A stretch of 64,000 nucleotides of DNA from JANPLG01 sp964609085 (GTDB lineage: Bacteria; Armatimonadota; SYMT01), in assembly GCA_964609085.1 (NCBI GenBank), contig CAZSRZ010000004.1, positions 1-64,000 on the forward strand. Reading direction: 5' to 3'. Shown here in pieces: positions 8,921 through 16,849 of the stretch. Both the position numbers and the translations under genes were made by a program. The number at the start of each line of letters is the position of its first letter. Within the stretch, counting starts at the first letter, position 1. The notes under the pieces were generated by a model, which was not told the origin of the DNA, made no database searches, and saw only the letters and a program-made list of their open reading frames with translations.

Positions 8921-9580
8921 TCAGCTCAGCTCCGCCACGCGCACCCCCGGCTGGGAACCGATCCACGAGACCGTCTCCCCCGCTGTCCCGCCCGGACCGA
9001 GCCGCAGACGCAACAGGACCACGACCTCCTCCGCGGTGGCTCCATCCATCCGATCCGCCAACCACTCCATCCTGGTGATCCGCACTCCTCGGGCCGAAAG
9101 GCCCTCCACCAGGCGCGCGAGATGGTCGGTTTGCCGGCCGAGGGTCACTGTGACCTCGAGGTAGGTGCGCAGGACTGCCTGCTCGAAGGCGCGGATCCAG
9201 ATGTTGATCCCGAAGACCAGCGCCGCGGCCACGAGGCCGAGCGTCATCAATTGCCCGCCCGCGGCGATGCCCATCCCGGCTGCGGCGACGACCCATAGCC
9301 CCGCCGCCGTCGTCAGCCCGCGGATGGCGGGACCGGCGCGAAAAATGGTCCCCGCCCCCAGGAATCCGATGCCGCTGACGACCTGGGCGGCGATGCGCGT
9401 TTGATCCTGAGCCGGGGAGAGGTGGAGCGAGACCATGGTGAATAGGGCGCTGCCGCCGGCCACGAGCATGTGCGTGCGCAGCCCCGCGGACCGATAGTGC
9501 CGCTCCCTTTCCCAGCCGACCAGCCCACCGGCCAGGAAGGCGAGGCAAAGCTGGGGTATCAGTGTCCAGAGGTCCGGCAA
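8921..9580 (-). CDS. MgtC/SapB family membrane protein
   Basis: The product is 219 residues from a TTG start at 9580, preceded by GAGGGCGAG; an open frame upstream of it shows no homology. The four or five N-terminal helices carry family signatures (LAFLAGGLVGWERERHYRSA, GLRTHMLVAGGSALFTMVS, SGIGFLGAGTIF, IRGLTTAAGLW). A soluble ACT-like C-terminal domain (about 145-219) follows. MgtC proteins are linked to growth at low magnesium and ATP synthase control. The ADP-ribosylglycohydrolase gene lies 92 bases upstream. Confidence 0.88.
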   Translation of the reverse strand: MPDLWTLIPQLCLAFLAGGLVGWERERHYRSAGLRTHMLVAGGSALFTMVSLHLSPAQDQTRIAAQVVSGIGFLGAGTIFRAGPAIRGLTTAAGLWVVAAAGMGIAAGGQLMTLGLVAAALVFGINIWIRAFEQAVLRTYLEVTVTLGRQTDHLARLVEGLSARGVRITRMEWLADRMDGATAEEVVVLLRLRLGPGGTAGETVSWIGSQPGVRVAELS

Positions 9581-9672
9581 GAACTCGCCCTCGGGCTGCC
9601 CCAAGCGGCGTGCCTGGTGCGTTCGACACCCGGGAGGGACCACCGTTTCCAGATCTCGCGCTCGCCGCCCGT

Positions 9673-10617
9673 CTACCGGTCCGGCCGGAGCAACCCCGCA
9701 AGCGCCGCCTCGATCAGGTCCGTCCGGGCAAGGTCCCGACGCCACGCTCGCGGGATGCCGGATTCCCCCCAGAAGGCTCCGGCGAGCTGCCCCGTCACGG
9801 CGCCGGTGGTGTCCGCGTCGTCCCCCAGGTTGACCGCCCGCAGCACCGCTTCCTCGAAGCTGGCCGTGTCGTGGAAAGCCCAGAGCGAGGCCTCCAGGGT
9901 GTGCACGACGTAACCGCTGGCGGAGATGCTCGAGGGATCCCGATGACGGTAGCTCCCGCGAACGACCGCCGCGACCGATGGGTGCAGCGGGCCGACGCGC
10001 GCGAGGAGCGGCGAGGTGGGAGCGAGGGATTGCTCTCGATCCGCGCCGTTCACCAGTGCGGCAATCAGGACCGCCAGATACCGGCACGCCGACCGGCACA
10101 CGGGCGATGCATGGGTTGGGATGCTGGATTGCTCCCCCCGTTCCGCCACGCGCTCGAGCTGTTCGGGGTGAAGGTGCGCCATCGCGATCGGTACGGGAGC
10201 CAGCCGCATCAGCGAGCCGTTTCCGCTGGCCTGTGCTGAGGGGTCGCCGGAACGCCGGGCATCCCCCAACTGCTGGAAACGTGCCAGTGCGCTGCCGGTC
10301 TGGATACCGACGTCGAAGCACCGGCCGTTCACGGAGTACCGACCATTCTCGCGCCAATCCACGTAGCGCCGGGCCTGATCGTCGAGGTCCCAACCCACCG
10401 TGCTGATGCTGTCGGCCAGGGCCAGAGCCATCGCCGTGTCGTCCGTCCACTCACCCGGCGCCAATCCGTGCGGACCACCGCCCCGATAGCCGGTGACGGG
10501 CTTGAACGACGCGGGATGGGAGAACTCAACCGCGGCCCCCAGGGCATCGCCGACAGCCAGCCCGTAGAGGCATCCCCGCAAACGATCCCGATTCGCCCGA
10601 ACAGCTTGTCGATGCAT
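9673..10617 (-). CDS. ADP-ribosylglycohydrolase (DraG-like)
   Basis: This is a 314-residue all-alpha protein with the family's metal-binding signatures: LYGLAVGDALGAAVE near the start, EWTDDTAMALALADS, ASGNGSLMRLAPV, and NLGDDADTTGAVTGQLAGAFWG at the end. Such enzymes remove ADP-ribose from proteins or small molecules using two Mg or Mn ions. The ATG at 10617 sits 9 bases after AAGGA; another ATG at 10626 is too close to it. It heads a four-gene minus-strand run ending in the phospholipase-like gene and has its own promoter candidate. Confidence 0.9.
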   Translation of the reverse strand: MHRQAVRANRDRLRGCLYGLAVGDALGAAVEFSHPASFKPVTGYRGGGPHGLAPGEWTDDTAMALALADSISTVGWDLDDQARRYVDWRENGRYSVNGRCFDVGIQTGSALARFQQLGDARRSGDPSAQASGNGSLMRLAPVPIAMAHLHPEQLERVAERGEQSSIPTHASPVCRSACRYLAVLIAALVNGADREQSLAPTSPLLARVGPLHPSVAAVVRGSYRHRDPSSISASGYVVHTLEASLWAFHDTASFEEAVLRAVNLGDDADTTGAVTGQLAGAFWGESGIPRAWRRDLARTDLIEAALAGLLRPDR

Positions 10618-10649
10618 GGCAGTCATTCCTTATGGGCTAATTGATCCTT

Positions 10650-10677
10650 AGTCTACACTCGATGAACCAATCGGCAA
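10650..10677 (-). promoter_or_regulatory. Promoter candidate for the ADP-ribosylglycohydrolase operon
   Basis: On the minus strand TTGCCG (10677-10672) and TAGACT (10655-10650) are 16 bases apart and end about 33 bases upstream of the chosen start. Confidence 0.5.
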
Positions 10678-10730
10678 GAGGGCGCACCTCGCACTTGCGA
10701 TGGATCCGAATGCACGCCGTCCGCCTGGAG

Positions 10731-10778
10731 GATGAGTGCCCAGACGAGTGCCCAGATGAGTGCCCAGATGAGTGGACA
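10731..10778. repeat. Four-copy 12-bp tandem repeat
   Basis: GATGAGTGCCCA is repeated four times (10731, 10743, 10755, 10767) with one change in the second copy and two in the last. It lies between the tRNA-Ser terminator and the ADP-ribosylglycohydrolase promoter, and looks like a simple non-coding minisatellite. Confidence 0.85.
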
Positions 10779-10790
10779 AATCAGACGCGC

Positions 10791-10825
10791 AAAGGGCCCG
10801 CGACCGGCATCGGTCAGCGGGCCCC
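10791..10825 (-). terminator. Terminator of the tRNA-Ser transcript
   Basis: An 8-bp stem (10794-10801 with 10817-10824) continues through one bulge into a 5-bp stem (10802-10806 with 10811-10815) with a 4-base loop. It is followed by TTT on the minus strand and begins 14 bases past the tRNA 3' end. Confidence 0.75.
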
Positions 10826-10838
10826 ATGGCAACCGGGT

Positions 10839-10925
10839 CGGAGAGGGCGGGATTCGAACCCGCGGTAAGATTTCTCCTACGGCGGTTTAGCAAACCGCTC
10901 CCTTCGGCCACTCGGGCACCTCTCC
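10839..10925 (-). tRNA. tRNA-Ser(GCT)
   Basis: An 87-base class II tRNA. The 7-bp acceptor GGAGAGG pairs with CCTCTCC (10840-10846) and has discriminator G. The anticodon arm GCGGT/ACCGC encloses TTGCTAA with anticodon GCT at 10891-10889. A long variable arm (CCGTAGGAGAAATCTTACCG region) and the T-loop GGTTCGAATCC follow. CCA is not encoded. It decodes AGC/AGU. Confidence 0.97.
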
Positions 10926-10962
10926 ACGTCGCGTAGCTCCGGGTTTCCCCAGGCCTGGCGGC

Positions 10963-10991
10963 AGTTTAGCACGCGCTCCCGGACGCTGCAA
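10963..10991 (-). promoter_or_regulatory. Promoter of tRNA-Ser
   Basis: Minus-strand TTGCAG (10991-10986), a 17-base spacer and TAAACT (10968-10963), preceded by GTGC (extended -10). It ends 37 bases before the mature tRNA. Confidence 0.7.
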
Positions 10992-11189
10992 TCGGTCTCT
11001 CCCACGGCTCACCACCTCGACGCCCGCAGTTCTCCGACCCGGTCAAACCCACTCCACGGCGCACTGTGACGACCTGCCTCTCGACCCTGACGCGCTCCGT
11101 TCAGAGGGGAGCGGCAGCCGCTCCCCTCTCACCGCGCCAGCGATGCGAGAGGCACGGATCTGCTTCCCGAAGCCGGCCTTCGGCTCGCG

Positions 11190-13088
11190 CTAGCGCGCCG
11201 CACCAGTGGCCAGGCGCTCCCCGTCCATCACGAAGTTGATGAAGGCGAAGCACATCTCGTCCGTGGTGGCCTCCCCAAAGGTGACCCGCCTGGGCGGGTT
11301 GTTCGGGTTGCGGGGGTTGGCTGCGGTGTTGTCGTAGTAGGCGACCAGGTCCAGTTGCGTTCCTCTCGGCAGCCGCAGGGGCTCTTTGTAGAGGTAGTTA
11401 TCCTGCCACCGGTAGTCCCAGTTCTTCACATAGACCATCGGCTTCACTTTGCCGTCGGGAAGCGTGGCGGTGACTTTGATCTCCTTGCCGAGGAGGTGCA
11501 TGTGAGGGATGATGCTGATCGCGCTCATGTCGAACGGCAACCGCACGCTCGCCTTTACTTCATGCCGGGCCTCCCCGGGCGGGATGTTGATGTTGAAGCT
11601 GGTGAGCGGCAGAACGCGCAGCCGCTGCTGGATCGGCTCCTTGGCGAAGTAAAGACCGATCTGGGTCTGGTCCGTCTCCACCTTCCCGGTCTTGTGATAG
11701 TGGACCTGGATCACCAGATCGGAGTTCTTCGGCAGGGGGATACCGATCCCTTTCGGGAGAATTCGGGGGAAGTTGCCGGGAGCCCAGCCGCCCATCCAGC
11801 CGCTGGGAGCGAAGCCGATGCCGCCCGGACCTGTGTCGTAGCCGGGGCCGCCGCTCTGCGCATCCAGCCGCCTGCCGTTGCCGGTTGTATCGACGAAGTT
11901 CAGCACGTGATGGAGCACGCGGGAGTTGCCCGGACGGACCTCCACCCCCACCACCTGTCGATCCTCGGCCAGCCCCGTGGGCAGCACAAAGCACCGGAAG
12001 ATATCCTCGCCCGTGGCGGCGACGGTGAACGGCTCCGGCATAGTGAGGACGAGGTCCGGCTTACCGAGCATCCAGTCGGTGCTCCATTTCTTGGGAGCGG
12101 GGGCGTCCGCGGGATTGCCCTCGGGAGCCCCAGCGTCCACCCACTGGGCCAGCTTCGCAATCGTACCGTCCGCCAGACGCCGGCAGTCCTGAAAATCGCC
12201 GTGACCCAACTCGGCCTGCCACGGAGGCATCTGGCGGGACTGGGTGAATTCCTTGATCTCGTTCGCCCAGCTCCGAGCGTCCGCGTAGGTCATCAGCGAG
12301 AACGGGGCTACCTGCCCCGGCCGGTGACAACTCTGACAGTGTTCCTGCATGAGCGGGGCGATGTCGCGATGGAAGGAAACGGCATTGGCGGCGATCCGCT
12401 GTCCCGATTCGCGCACGATGCCGCACCCGAACGCCCGAGTTGTGGTGACCGCTATCGGCTTCCCCGCAAGCACGGCGTCGATGGCCTTTTCGAGGTCGTG
12501 GGATCCGACCTTCGTCTGCCGTTGGGTGCGGCTCACGTAGGCATCATCGATCCGGCCGCGATAGCGCACCTGACGGCCCGCGTCGAGGACGAAGGCCTCC
12601 GGGGTCACCTTCGCATCCAGCGCCGCGGTCAGCTTCTGGCTGGTGTCCTTGAAAACGGGGAATGCGATCCGATACTCAGCGGCGTGCGCCGCAGTTTCTG
12701 CCGCTGACTCGCCGGGATTTGCGTTGACGCCGATGAACTGGACGCCGGCTGCGGCATAGCGCTCTGATAGGCGGCCCAACGGCTCGACATAGGAGTTGGA
12801 GATGGGGCACTTGGTGCCGATGAACACCACCACCAACGCCTTCTTGCCCGCAAAGGTCCGTAGATTCAGGTCGGTTCGCGGGCCCTGGGCCAGCGGGATG
12901 TCGAGAATGTTCGCCTGGGCCGGTGCCTTTGCAGCAGGCCCCGCGGCACCCCCCGCCAGAGCGACGATCCCCGCCGCGGCGGCGACGCACAGACCCAGGC
13001 CGGTGCTGCCTCGGCGAGTTCGGCTTCCCCACTGGCGCGTACGCCCTCTCCGCGGTTCGTGCATGCTTCCCATCTGGCGATTCCTCAT
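11190..13088 (-). CDS. Exported redoxin / cytochrome c / copper monooxygenase-like fusion
   Basis: This 632-residue protein has three parts. An export signal (about 28-52) is followed by a peroxiredoxin/thioredoxin-like domain (about 60-215) whose active site is TKCPIS, so the resolving Cys is replaced by Ser. Next comes a cytochrome-like segment with one haem motif (CQSCH, about residue 254) and MPPW. The C-terminal half resembles type II copper ascorbate-dependent monooxygenases (PHM): LHHVLNFVD, VHYHKTGK and IPHMHLLGKEI supply the His and Met ligands. The gene is monocistronic, with a TATACT box at 13129-13124. The substrate is unknown. Confidence 0.82.
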   Translation of the reverse strand: MRNRQMGSMHEPRRGRTRQWGSRTRRGSTGLGLCVAAAAGIVALAGGAAGPAAKAPAQANILDIPLAQGPRTDLNLRTFAGKKALVVVFIGTKCPISNSYVEPLGRLSERYAAAGVQFIGVNANPGESAAETAAHAAEYRIAFPVFKDTSQKLTAALDAKVTPEAFVLDAGRQVRYRGRIDDAYVSRTQRQTKVGSHDLEKAIDAVLAGKPIAVTTTRAFGCGIVRESGQRIAANAVSFHRDIAPLMQEHCQSCHRPGQVAPFSLMTYADARSWANEIKEFTQSRQMPPWQAELGHGDFQDCRRLADGTIAKLAQWVDAGAPEGNPADAPAPKKWSTDWMLGKPDLVLTMPEPFTVAATGEDIFRCFVLPTGLAEDRQVVGVEVRPGNSRVLHHVLNFVDTTGNGRRLDAQSGGPGYDTGPGGIGFAPSGWMGGWAPGNFPRILPKGIGIPLPKNSDLVIQVHYHKTGKVETDQTQIGLYFAKEPIQQRLRVLPLTSFNINIPPGEARHEVKASVRLPFDMSAISIIPHMHLLGKEIKVTATLPDGKVKPMVYVKNWDYRWQDNYLYKEPLRLPRGTQLDLVAYYDNTAANPRNPNNPPRRVTFGEATTDEMCFAFINFVMDGERLATGAAR

Positions 13089-13269
13089 CGTGGCCCGTGT
13101 AGCTTCGCGGGCGGCAGAGCTTCAGTATAGTGTCCAACAGCCGTCGGCGGTGCGCCGGGGCACGTGCAGCAGCATGGATCATGACGCGCCGACCCGGTCT
13201 CGGGATCGGTGTTAATGCACAGTCTTTCGCCCGATCGGCTCTCACCCAGCCGGCTCTCACCCAACCGAG

Positions 13270-14268
13270 TCAGGCGTCTTCTCCTCGCATCGGTCTCGAG
13301 AGCAGAGCCAGGACGGCTTCACGGACGGGCAGCGTTCCGGCGAGGACGTCACGCAGCGCCCGCAGGATCGGGGCGTCGACGCCCACTCGGTCGGCCAGGC
13401 GGCAGGCGGCCTCCGTCGACGGGACGCCCTCGGCGGTCTGGTGCAGCTCCTCCAGGGCGTGGGACAGGCTGTCTCCAGTCCCCAGAGCCGCGCCCAGACG
13501 GTAGTTTCGGCTCAGCGGGCTGTGCGCCGTCGCCAGCAGGTCGCCCAAACCTGCCAGGCCCCTGAAGGTGGACTCGCGCCCCCCGGCGGCAACGCCCAGG
13601 CGAGTGATCTCGGCCAGGCCGCGAGTCAGGAGGGCGGCCTTCGTGTTCTCGCCGTACCCCAGGCCGTCGCTGATGCCGGCGCCGATGGCGATGGGGTTCT
13701 TCAGGGCACCGGCCAACTCGACTCCCGGCAGATCGTCGCTGGTGTAGACGCGGAAGAAAGGGGTGCCCAGGATCGCCTGCAGCCGCAGGGCCACTCCGGA
13801 TTCACGGCAGGCGAGGACTGCGGCCGACGGCAATCCCCGGACCAGTTCCCCAGCCAGATTTGGACCACTGAGCGCCGCCAGTGTCGCCCCTCCTCCGAGA
13901 ACCGAGGTTGCGACCTCGCTGAGTCGCCGGCCGGTGGAGCGCTCCAGGCCCTTCGCGGCAATGACGAGCGGCGACCCAACCGCTGACCGCACCTCGCCTA
14001 GCACCTCCGCTAGAGCCGAGACCGGCACGGCAACCAGTACCATCTCAGCACCCCGCACCGCTTCCCGAGCATCGGTCATTGCTTCCACGGCGGGGGCGAG
14101 GGTGAGATCGGGCAGATACCGGGGGTTGCGCTGGGTGCCGCGGATGGAATTCGCCTGCTCGGCGTCCCGGCACCAGAGACGAACGGAGTGCCCCCGACCA
14201 CCCAGCATCCAGGCGAGCGCGGTGCCCCAGCTACCTCCGCCCAGCACAGCGCATCGGGTCGTGGACAT
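13270..14268 (-). CDS. gpsA: Glycerol-3-phosphate dehydrogenase [NAD(P)+]
   Basis: This 332-residue cytoplasmic enzyme reduces dihydroxyacetone phosphate to sn-glycerol 3-phosphate, the backbone of phospholipids. The NAD-binding N-terminus is VLGGGSWGTALAWMLGGRGH. The family motifs VPVSALAEVL, SGPNLAGELVRGLPSA, the catalytic-lysine segment GALKNPIAIGAGISDGLGYG, and GLAGLGDLLATAHSPLSRNY are all present. Length is normal. It lies 14 bases behind the polyprenyl synthase gene, forming a two-gene lipid-precursor operon. Confidence 0.95.
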   Translation of the reverse strand: MSTTRCAVLGGGSWGTALAWMLGGRGHSVRLWCRDAEQANSIRGTQRNPRYLPDLTLAPAVEAMTDAREAVRGAEMVLVAVPVSALAEVLGEVRSAVGSPLVIAAKGLERSTGRRLSEVATSVLGGGATLAALSGPNLAGELVRGLPSAAVLACRESGVALRLQAILGTPFFRVYTSDDLPGVELAGALKNPIAIGAGISDGLGYGENTKAALLTRGLAEITRLGVAAGGRESTFRGLAGLGDLLATAHSPLSRNYRLGAALGTGDSLSHALEELHQTAEGVPSTEAACRLADRVGVDAPILRALRDVLAGTLPVREAVLALLSRPMRGEDA

Positions 14269-14282
14269 GGATGGGGTCCGGC

Positions 14283-15353
14283 TCAGGATTCTCGCTGGAG
14301 AGCGTGGTGCGCGATCGTGCGGATGGCCTCTCCGGCCACCGCCTCGGGCCCCGGTGCCGCCCCGGACAGGGCACGCTCCAGGTTGCTGAGCGCGGCGTCA
14401 GTGCTGGCCCGCACATGCTCCAGCGTCCGCTCCGCCACGCCGAGTGACGTCATCAGTTCCAGAGACGCCCGCACATCGCGCTCAGCCAGCGCTCGCCGCA
14501 GTCGTCTTCCATCAGGTGTCCCGGGGGCGGCTGACGCGAGTGCCTCAACCACCGGCAGGCTGCGTTTCCCCCGCTCGAGGTCGGCGCCGACCGGCTTCCC
14601 CGTGACGGCGGGGTCACCCCAGATCCCCAGATAATCGTCCCGGCACTGAAAGGCGAGACCAAACTGCCTGCCGAACTCCGCCATCGCCGCGATCCGGCCC
14701 TCATCCTCCGACCCGAGCAACGCCCCCAGGCAGAGTGATGCCTCCGTCAGTGCCGCCGTCTTCCCGCCCGTCATCCGGAAGTAGTCTTCACGGCTCATCT
14801 CGGCGGCGTTCTCCGCCGCCATGTCAAGGAACTGACCTTCCGTCATCAGCACAATGGCCCGAGTGAGGACGCGCAGCGCCTGGAGGACGCGGCCCGGGGG
14901 GAATCCCGGGGCGAGCCGCAGCGCTGCGAGGTTGACGAGTGCCTGCATGTTCGATCCGACATTGATGGCGTGGGGCACCCCCCAGAGCTTCCACACCGTC
15001 GGACGATGTCGCCGCTCGGCGTCGTTGTCCTCCACGTCATCGTGCACCAGGGAGAAGTTGTGGACCAACTCCACCGCCGCCCCGGCGGGCGCGGCCGCGA
15101 GCCCGTTTCCCCCCAGCGCCTCAGCGGCCAGGATGGCCAGGACGCCGCGTAGCCGCTTCCCGCCATGCCGGCGGCGGTGCTCCAATGAGAGGGGTGCGAG
15201 CGTCTCATCCAGCCAGCCGAGATGGTAGCGGGCCCAGCCGTACAGCCGCAGGTCCGTCGATGCGGCATCGAGTACCGCGCTCATCTCCGCATCGAGCCAG
15301 ACAATGCGCGACTCGATCAACGCGGCCGTGGTCTGGGGAAGCTCGGCGCTCAT
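14283..15353 (-). CDS. Polyprenyl (isoprenyl) diphosphate synthase
   Basis: This 356-residue trans-prenyltransferase has the GGKRLRG substrate loop, a first Asp-rich motif LVHDDVEDND, the TGGKTAAL segment, and a second motif QCRDDYLGIWGD. The DDxxD/DDxLGxxGD pattern and length fit medium- to long-chain all-trans synthases; chain length cannot be read confidently. The product probably feeds quinone side chains or other isoprenoid lipids. It is transcribed with gpsA; tRNA-Leu lies 125 bases upstream on the same strand. Confidence 0.92.
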   Translation of the reverse strand: MSAELPQTTAALIESRIVWLDAEMSAVLDAASTDLRLYGWARYHLGWLDETLAPLSLEHRRRHGGKRLRGVLAILAAEALGGNGLAAAPAGAAVELVHNFSLVHDDVEDNDAERRHRPTVWKLWGVPHAINVGSNMQALVNLAALRLAPGFPPGRVLQALRVLTRAIVLMTEGQFLDMAAENAAEMSREDYFRMTGGKTAALTEASLCLGALLGSEDEGRIAAMAEFGRQFGLAFQCRDDYLGIWGDPAVTGKPVGADLERGKRSLPVVEALASAAPGTPDGRRLRRALAERDVRASLELMTSLGVAERTLEHVRASTDAALSNLERALSGAAPGPEAVAGEAIRTIAHHALQRES

Positions 15354-15447
15354 GGCTCAACGCGGATGGCCGGCTCGCCGGGGCGGTCCGGAGGTGACCA
15401 GTCGGATGGGTCGGCTTGAAGGGTAGCCGAGCAACGGGAACGAACGA

Positions 15448-15472
15448 AGCCCCGAGCGTACGGCTCGGGGCT
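15448..15472 (-). terminator. Terminator of the tRNA-Leu transcript
   Basis: A perfect 10-bp stem (15448-15457 with 15463-15472) with a 5-base loop starts 6 bases past the tRNA 3' end. The minus-strand tail is TTCGTTCG, a weak U-tract. Confidence 0.65.
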
Positions 15473-15477
15473 GAGGT

Positions 15478-15559
15478 TGCGGAAGGAGGGACTTGAACCC
15501 TCATGGATTGCTCCACACGCCCCTCAAACGTGCGCGTCTGCCAATTCCGCCACTTCCGC
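15478..15559 (-). tRNA. tRNA-Leu(GAG)
   Basis: An 82-base class II tRNA with acceptor GCGGAAG/CTTCCGC, discriminator A, D-arm TGGCGGAATTGGCAGA, and anticodon stem CACGT/GCGTG (one G-U) with loop TTGAGGG (anticodon GAG at 15525-15523). A short variable stem and the T-loop GGTTCAAGTCC follow. CCA is not encoded. It decodes CUC/CUU. Confidence 0.96.
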
Positions 15560-15574
15560 CTGCGGTGACGCGGG

Positions 15575-15603
15575 ATGGTAGCACGCAGCCTCCCCACCGT
15601 CAA
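15575..15603 (-). promoter_or_regulatory. Promoter of tRNA-Leu
   Basis: Minus-strand TTGACG (15603-15598), a 17-base spacer and TACCAT (15580-15575), preceded by GTGC as in the tRNA-Ser promoter. Confidence 0.7.
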
Positions 15604-15664
15604 GAAAGTCTGACGGTCACCCGCCGAGCAATCCCGACTTCGCGGGACCCCTGAGGAACCGATA

Positions 15665-16072
15665 ATGAGCCAGCCAAACGGCGAGCCCTCGAATGGACCG
15701 GGAGAGGCACCGTCAGTCCCATCGCCTGCGGCGCCGGAGGCGCCTAACTCCGCAACCTACCCCTGCCCGCGGTGCGGTCAGGAGATGCCCGCGGCATCCG
15801 GCAACTGTTCGCAGTGCGGCGCACGCGTGGTCAATGGACAGCTTGACAGCTTCAAACCCGTCGGCCTGTGGATCATCCTCACGGGCATCCTCCTGCTGGG
15901 GGCGGCGGGGGTCATCTTCTTCCTGACATGTCTAGATAGCGTCGGGAGAAGCGGGAACTACTCGGCGTGGTTGACCTTCTGCCTCGGACTTGCCGTGCTC
16001 GGCTTCGTGCTGATGGTGGTGGGATTCGTCGTGGCGATTGTGCGGCTGGTGCTCCATGCCCGTTCGCGATAG
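15665..16072 (+). CDS. Zinc-ribbon membrane protein, unknown function
   Basis: This 135-residue protein has a disordered Pro/Ser-rich N-terminus, a four-Cys zinc ribbon (YPCPRCGQEMPAASGNCSQC, about 36-56) and two transmembrane helices (about 70-92 and 102-128). Small zinc-ribbon/two-helix proteins are common accessory membrane proteins, but no role is known here. It is the first gene of the plus-strand run leading to the Lgt-like and radical SAM genes (gap 33 bases). A GAGGAA stretch precedes the ATG. Confidence 0.7.
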   Translation: MSQPNGEPSNGPGEAPSVPSPAAPEAPNSATYPCPRCGQEMPAASGNCSQCGARVVNGQLDSFKPVGLWIILTGILLLGAAGVIFFLTCLDSVGRSGNYSAWLTFCLGLAVLGFVLMVVGFVVAIVRLVLHARSR

Positions 16073-16105
16073 CCACCCGCCTTCCGCCAGCGGGCGGCGG
16101 GAGCG

Positions 16106-16849
16106 ATGACCTGGGGGATAGGCGGTTACGTCTTCCACCTCCTGGGGTTGGCGGTCGTTTTCGTGCTCTTCAACCGGACGATCCGCAGGGCGGGGATCGC
16201 CCCAGAGGCGTGCCAGGTGCTGGGCGCAGCCGCCCTGCTGGGGGGCCTCGTCGGCGCACTGGTCCTGAACTCGGTCGCGACGGCGTTGGCGACGGCTCCG
16301 GTCGGGGGCGAGCCCGGGCCACTCTCCGGACGTAGCTGGATCGGGGGGTTGCTGGGCGGCTATCTCATGGTGGAAGCGACAAAGCGCGTCATCGGCCTCC
16401 GGCGCAGCACTGGGGATGCATTCGCGCTGGCACTGCCCCTCGGAGAGGCGGTGGGGCGTATCGGCTGCCTCCTCGGCGGCTGCTGCTTCGGCCGGCCAGC
16501 GGAACTGCCCTGGTCGATCGTGCAGCACGGGGCGGCGCGTCACCCTTCGCAGCTCTACGCCGCCGCGGAGGCGGTGCTGCTGTGGGGGGTTCTGCGGTGG
16601 GCCGCACCGCGAATGCCGCGCGAGGGGGATCTTTTCAAGCTATACCTGATGGGTTACGCGGTGGCGCGCTTCCTGCTCGAGTTCACCCGAGACCACCCAC
16701 AGACCCCCGAGGGCTCGCCCATCCTTTCAACCGCCCAATGGGCCTGCCTCGGCGGGTTGCTGGCTCTGGCCGTTCTCTGGCTCCCTGGCTTCCTTCGGGC
16801 CCGTCGGGGCACCGCTCTCTCCTCCTCCGCCTCACAGGGAGTCTACTGA
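16106..16849 (+). CDS. Lgt-like (prolipoprotein diacylglyceryl transferase family) membrane protein
   Basis: This 247-residue multi-pass membrane protein has the Lgt-family core EAVGRIGCLLGGCCFGRP, then ELPWSI and HPSQLYAAAEAVLLW, and a C-terminal REGDLFKLYLMGYAVARFLLEF helix pair. Canonical Lgt moves diacylglycerol from phosphatidylglycerol to lipoprotein Cys. Here the usual HGGL segment reads IGGLLGG, so the catalytic His region is altered, and the core is the CC-containing variant. The stop overlaps the start of the radical SAM gene (TGATG). It may be a divergent Lgt or a lipid-handling paralogue serving that enzyme. Confidence 0.78.
   Translation: MTWGIGGYVFHLLGLAVVFVLFNRTIRRAGIAPEACQVLGAAALLGGLVGALVLNSVATALATAPVGGEPGPLSGRSWIGGLLGGYLMVEATKRVIGLRRSTGDAFALALPLGEAVGRIGCLLGGCCFGRPAELPWSIVQHGAARHPSQLYAAAEAVLLWGVLRWAAPRMPREGDLFKLYLMGYAVARFLLEFTRDHPQTPEGSPILSTAQWACLGGLLALAVLWLPGFLRARRGTALSSSASQGVY

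Noticed and set aside
10731..10778. Possible CRISPR-like repeat
   Set aside because: The 12-bp units are directly adjacent with no spacers, so this is a simple tandem repeat.
10641..10868. Short plus-strand frame ending GRRGRDSNPR
   Set aside because: The ending is the well-known antisense translation of a tRNA T-arm (here tRNA-Ser), and the repeats in it are the 12-bp tandem repeat.
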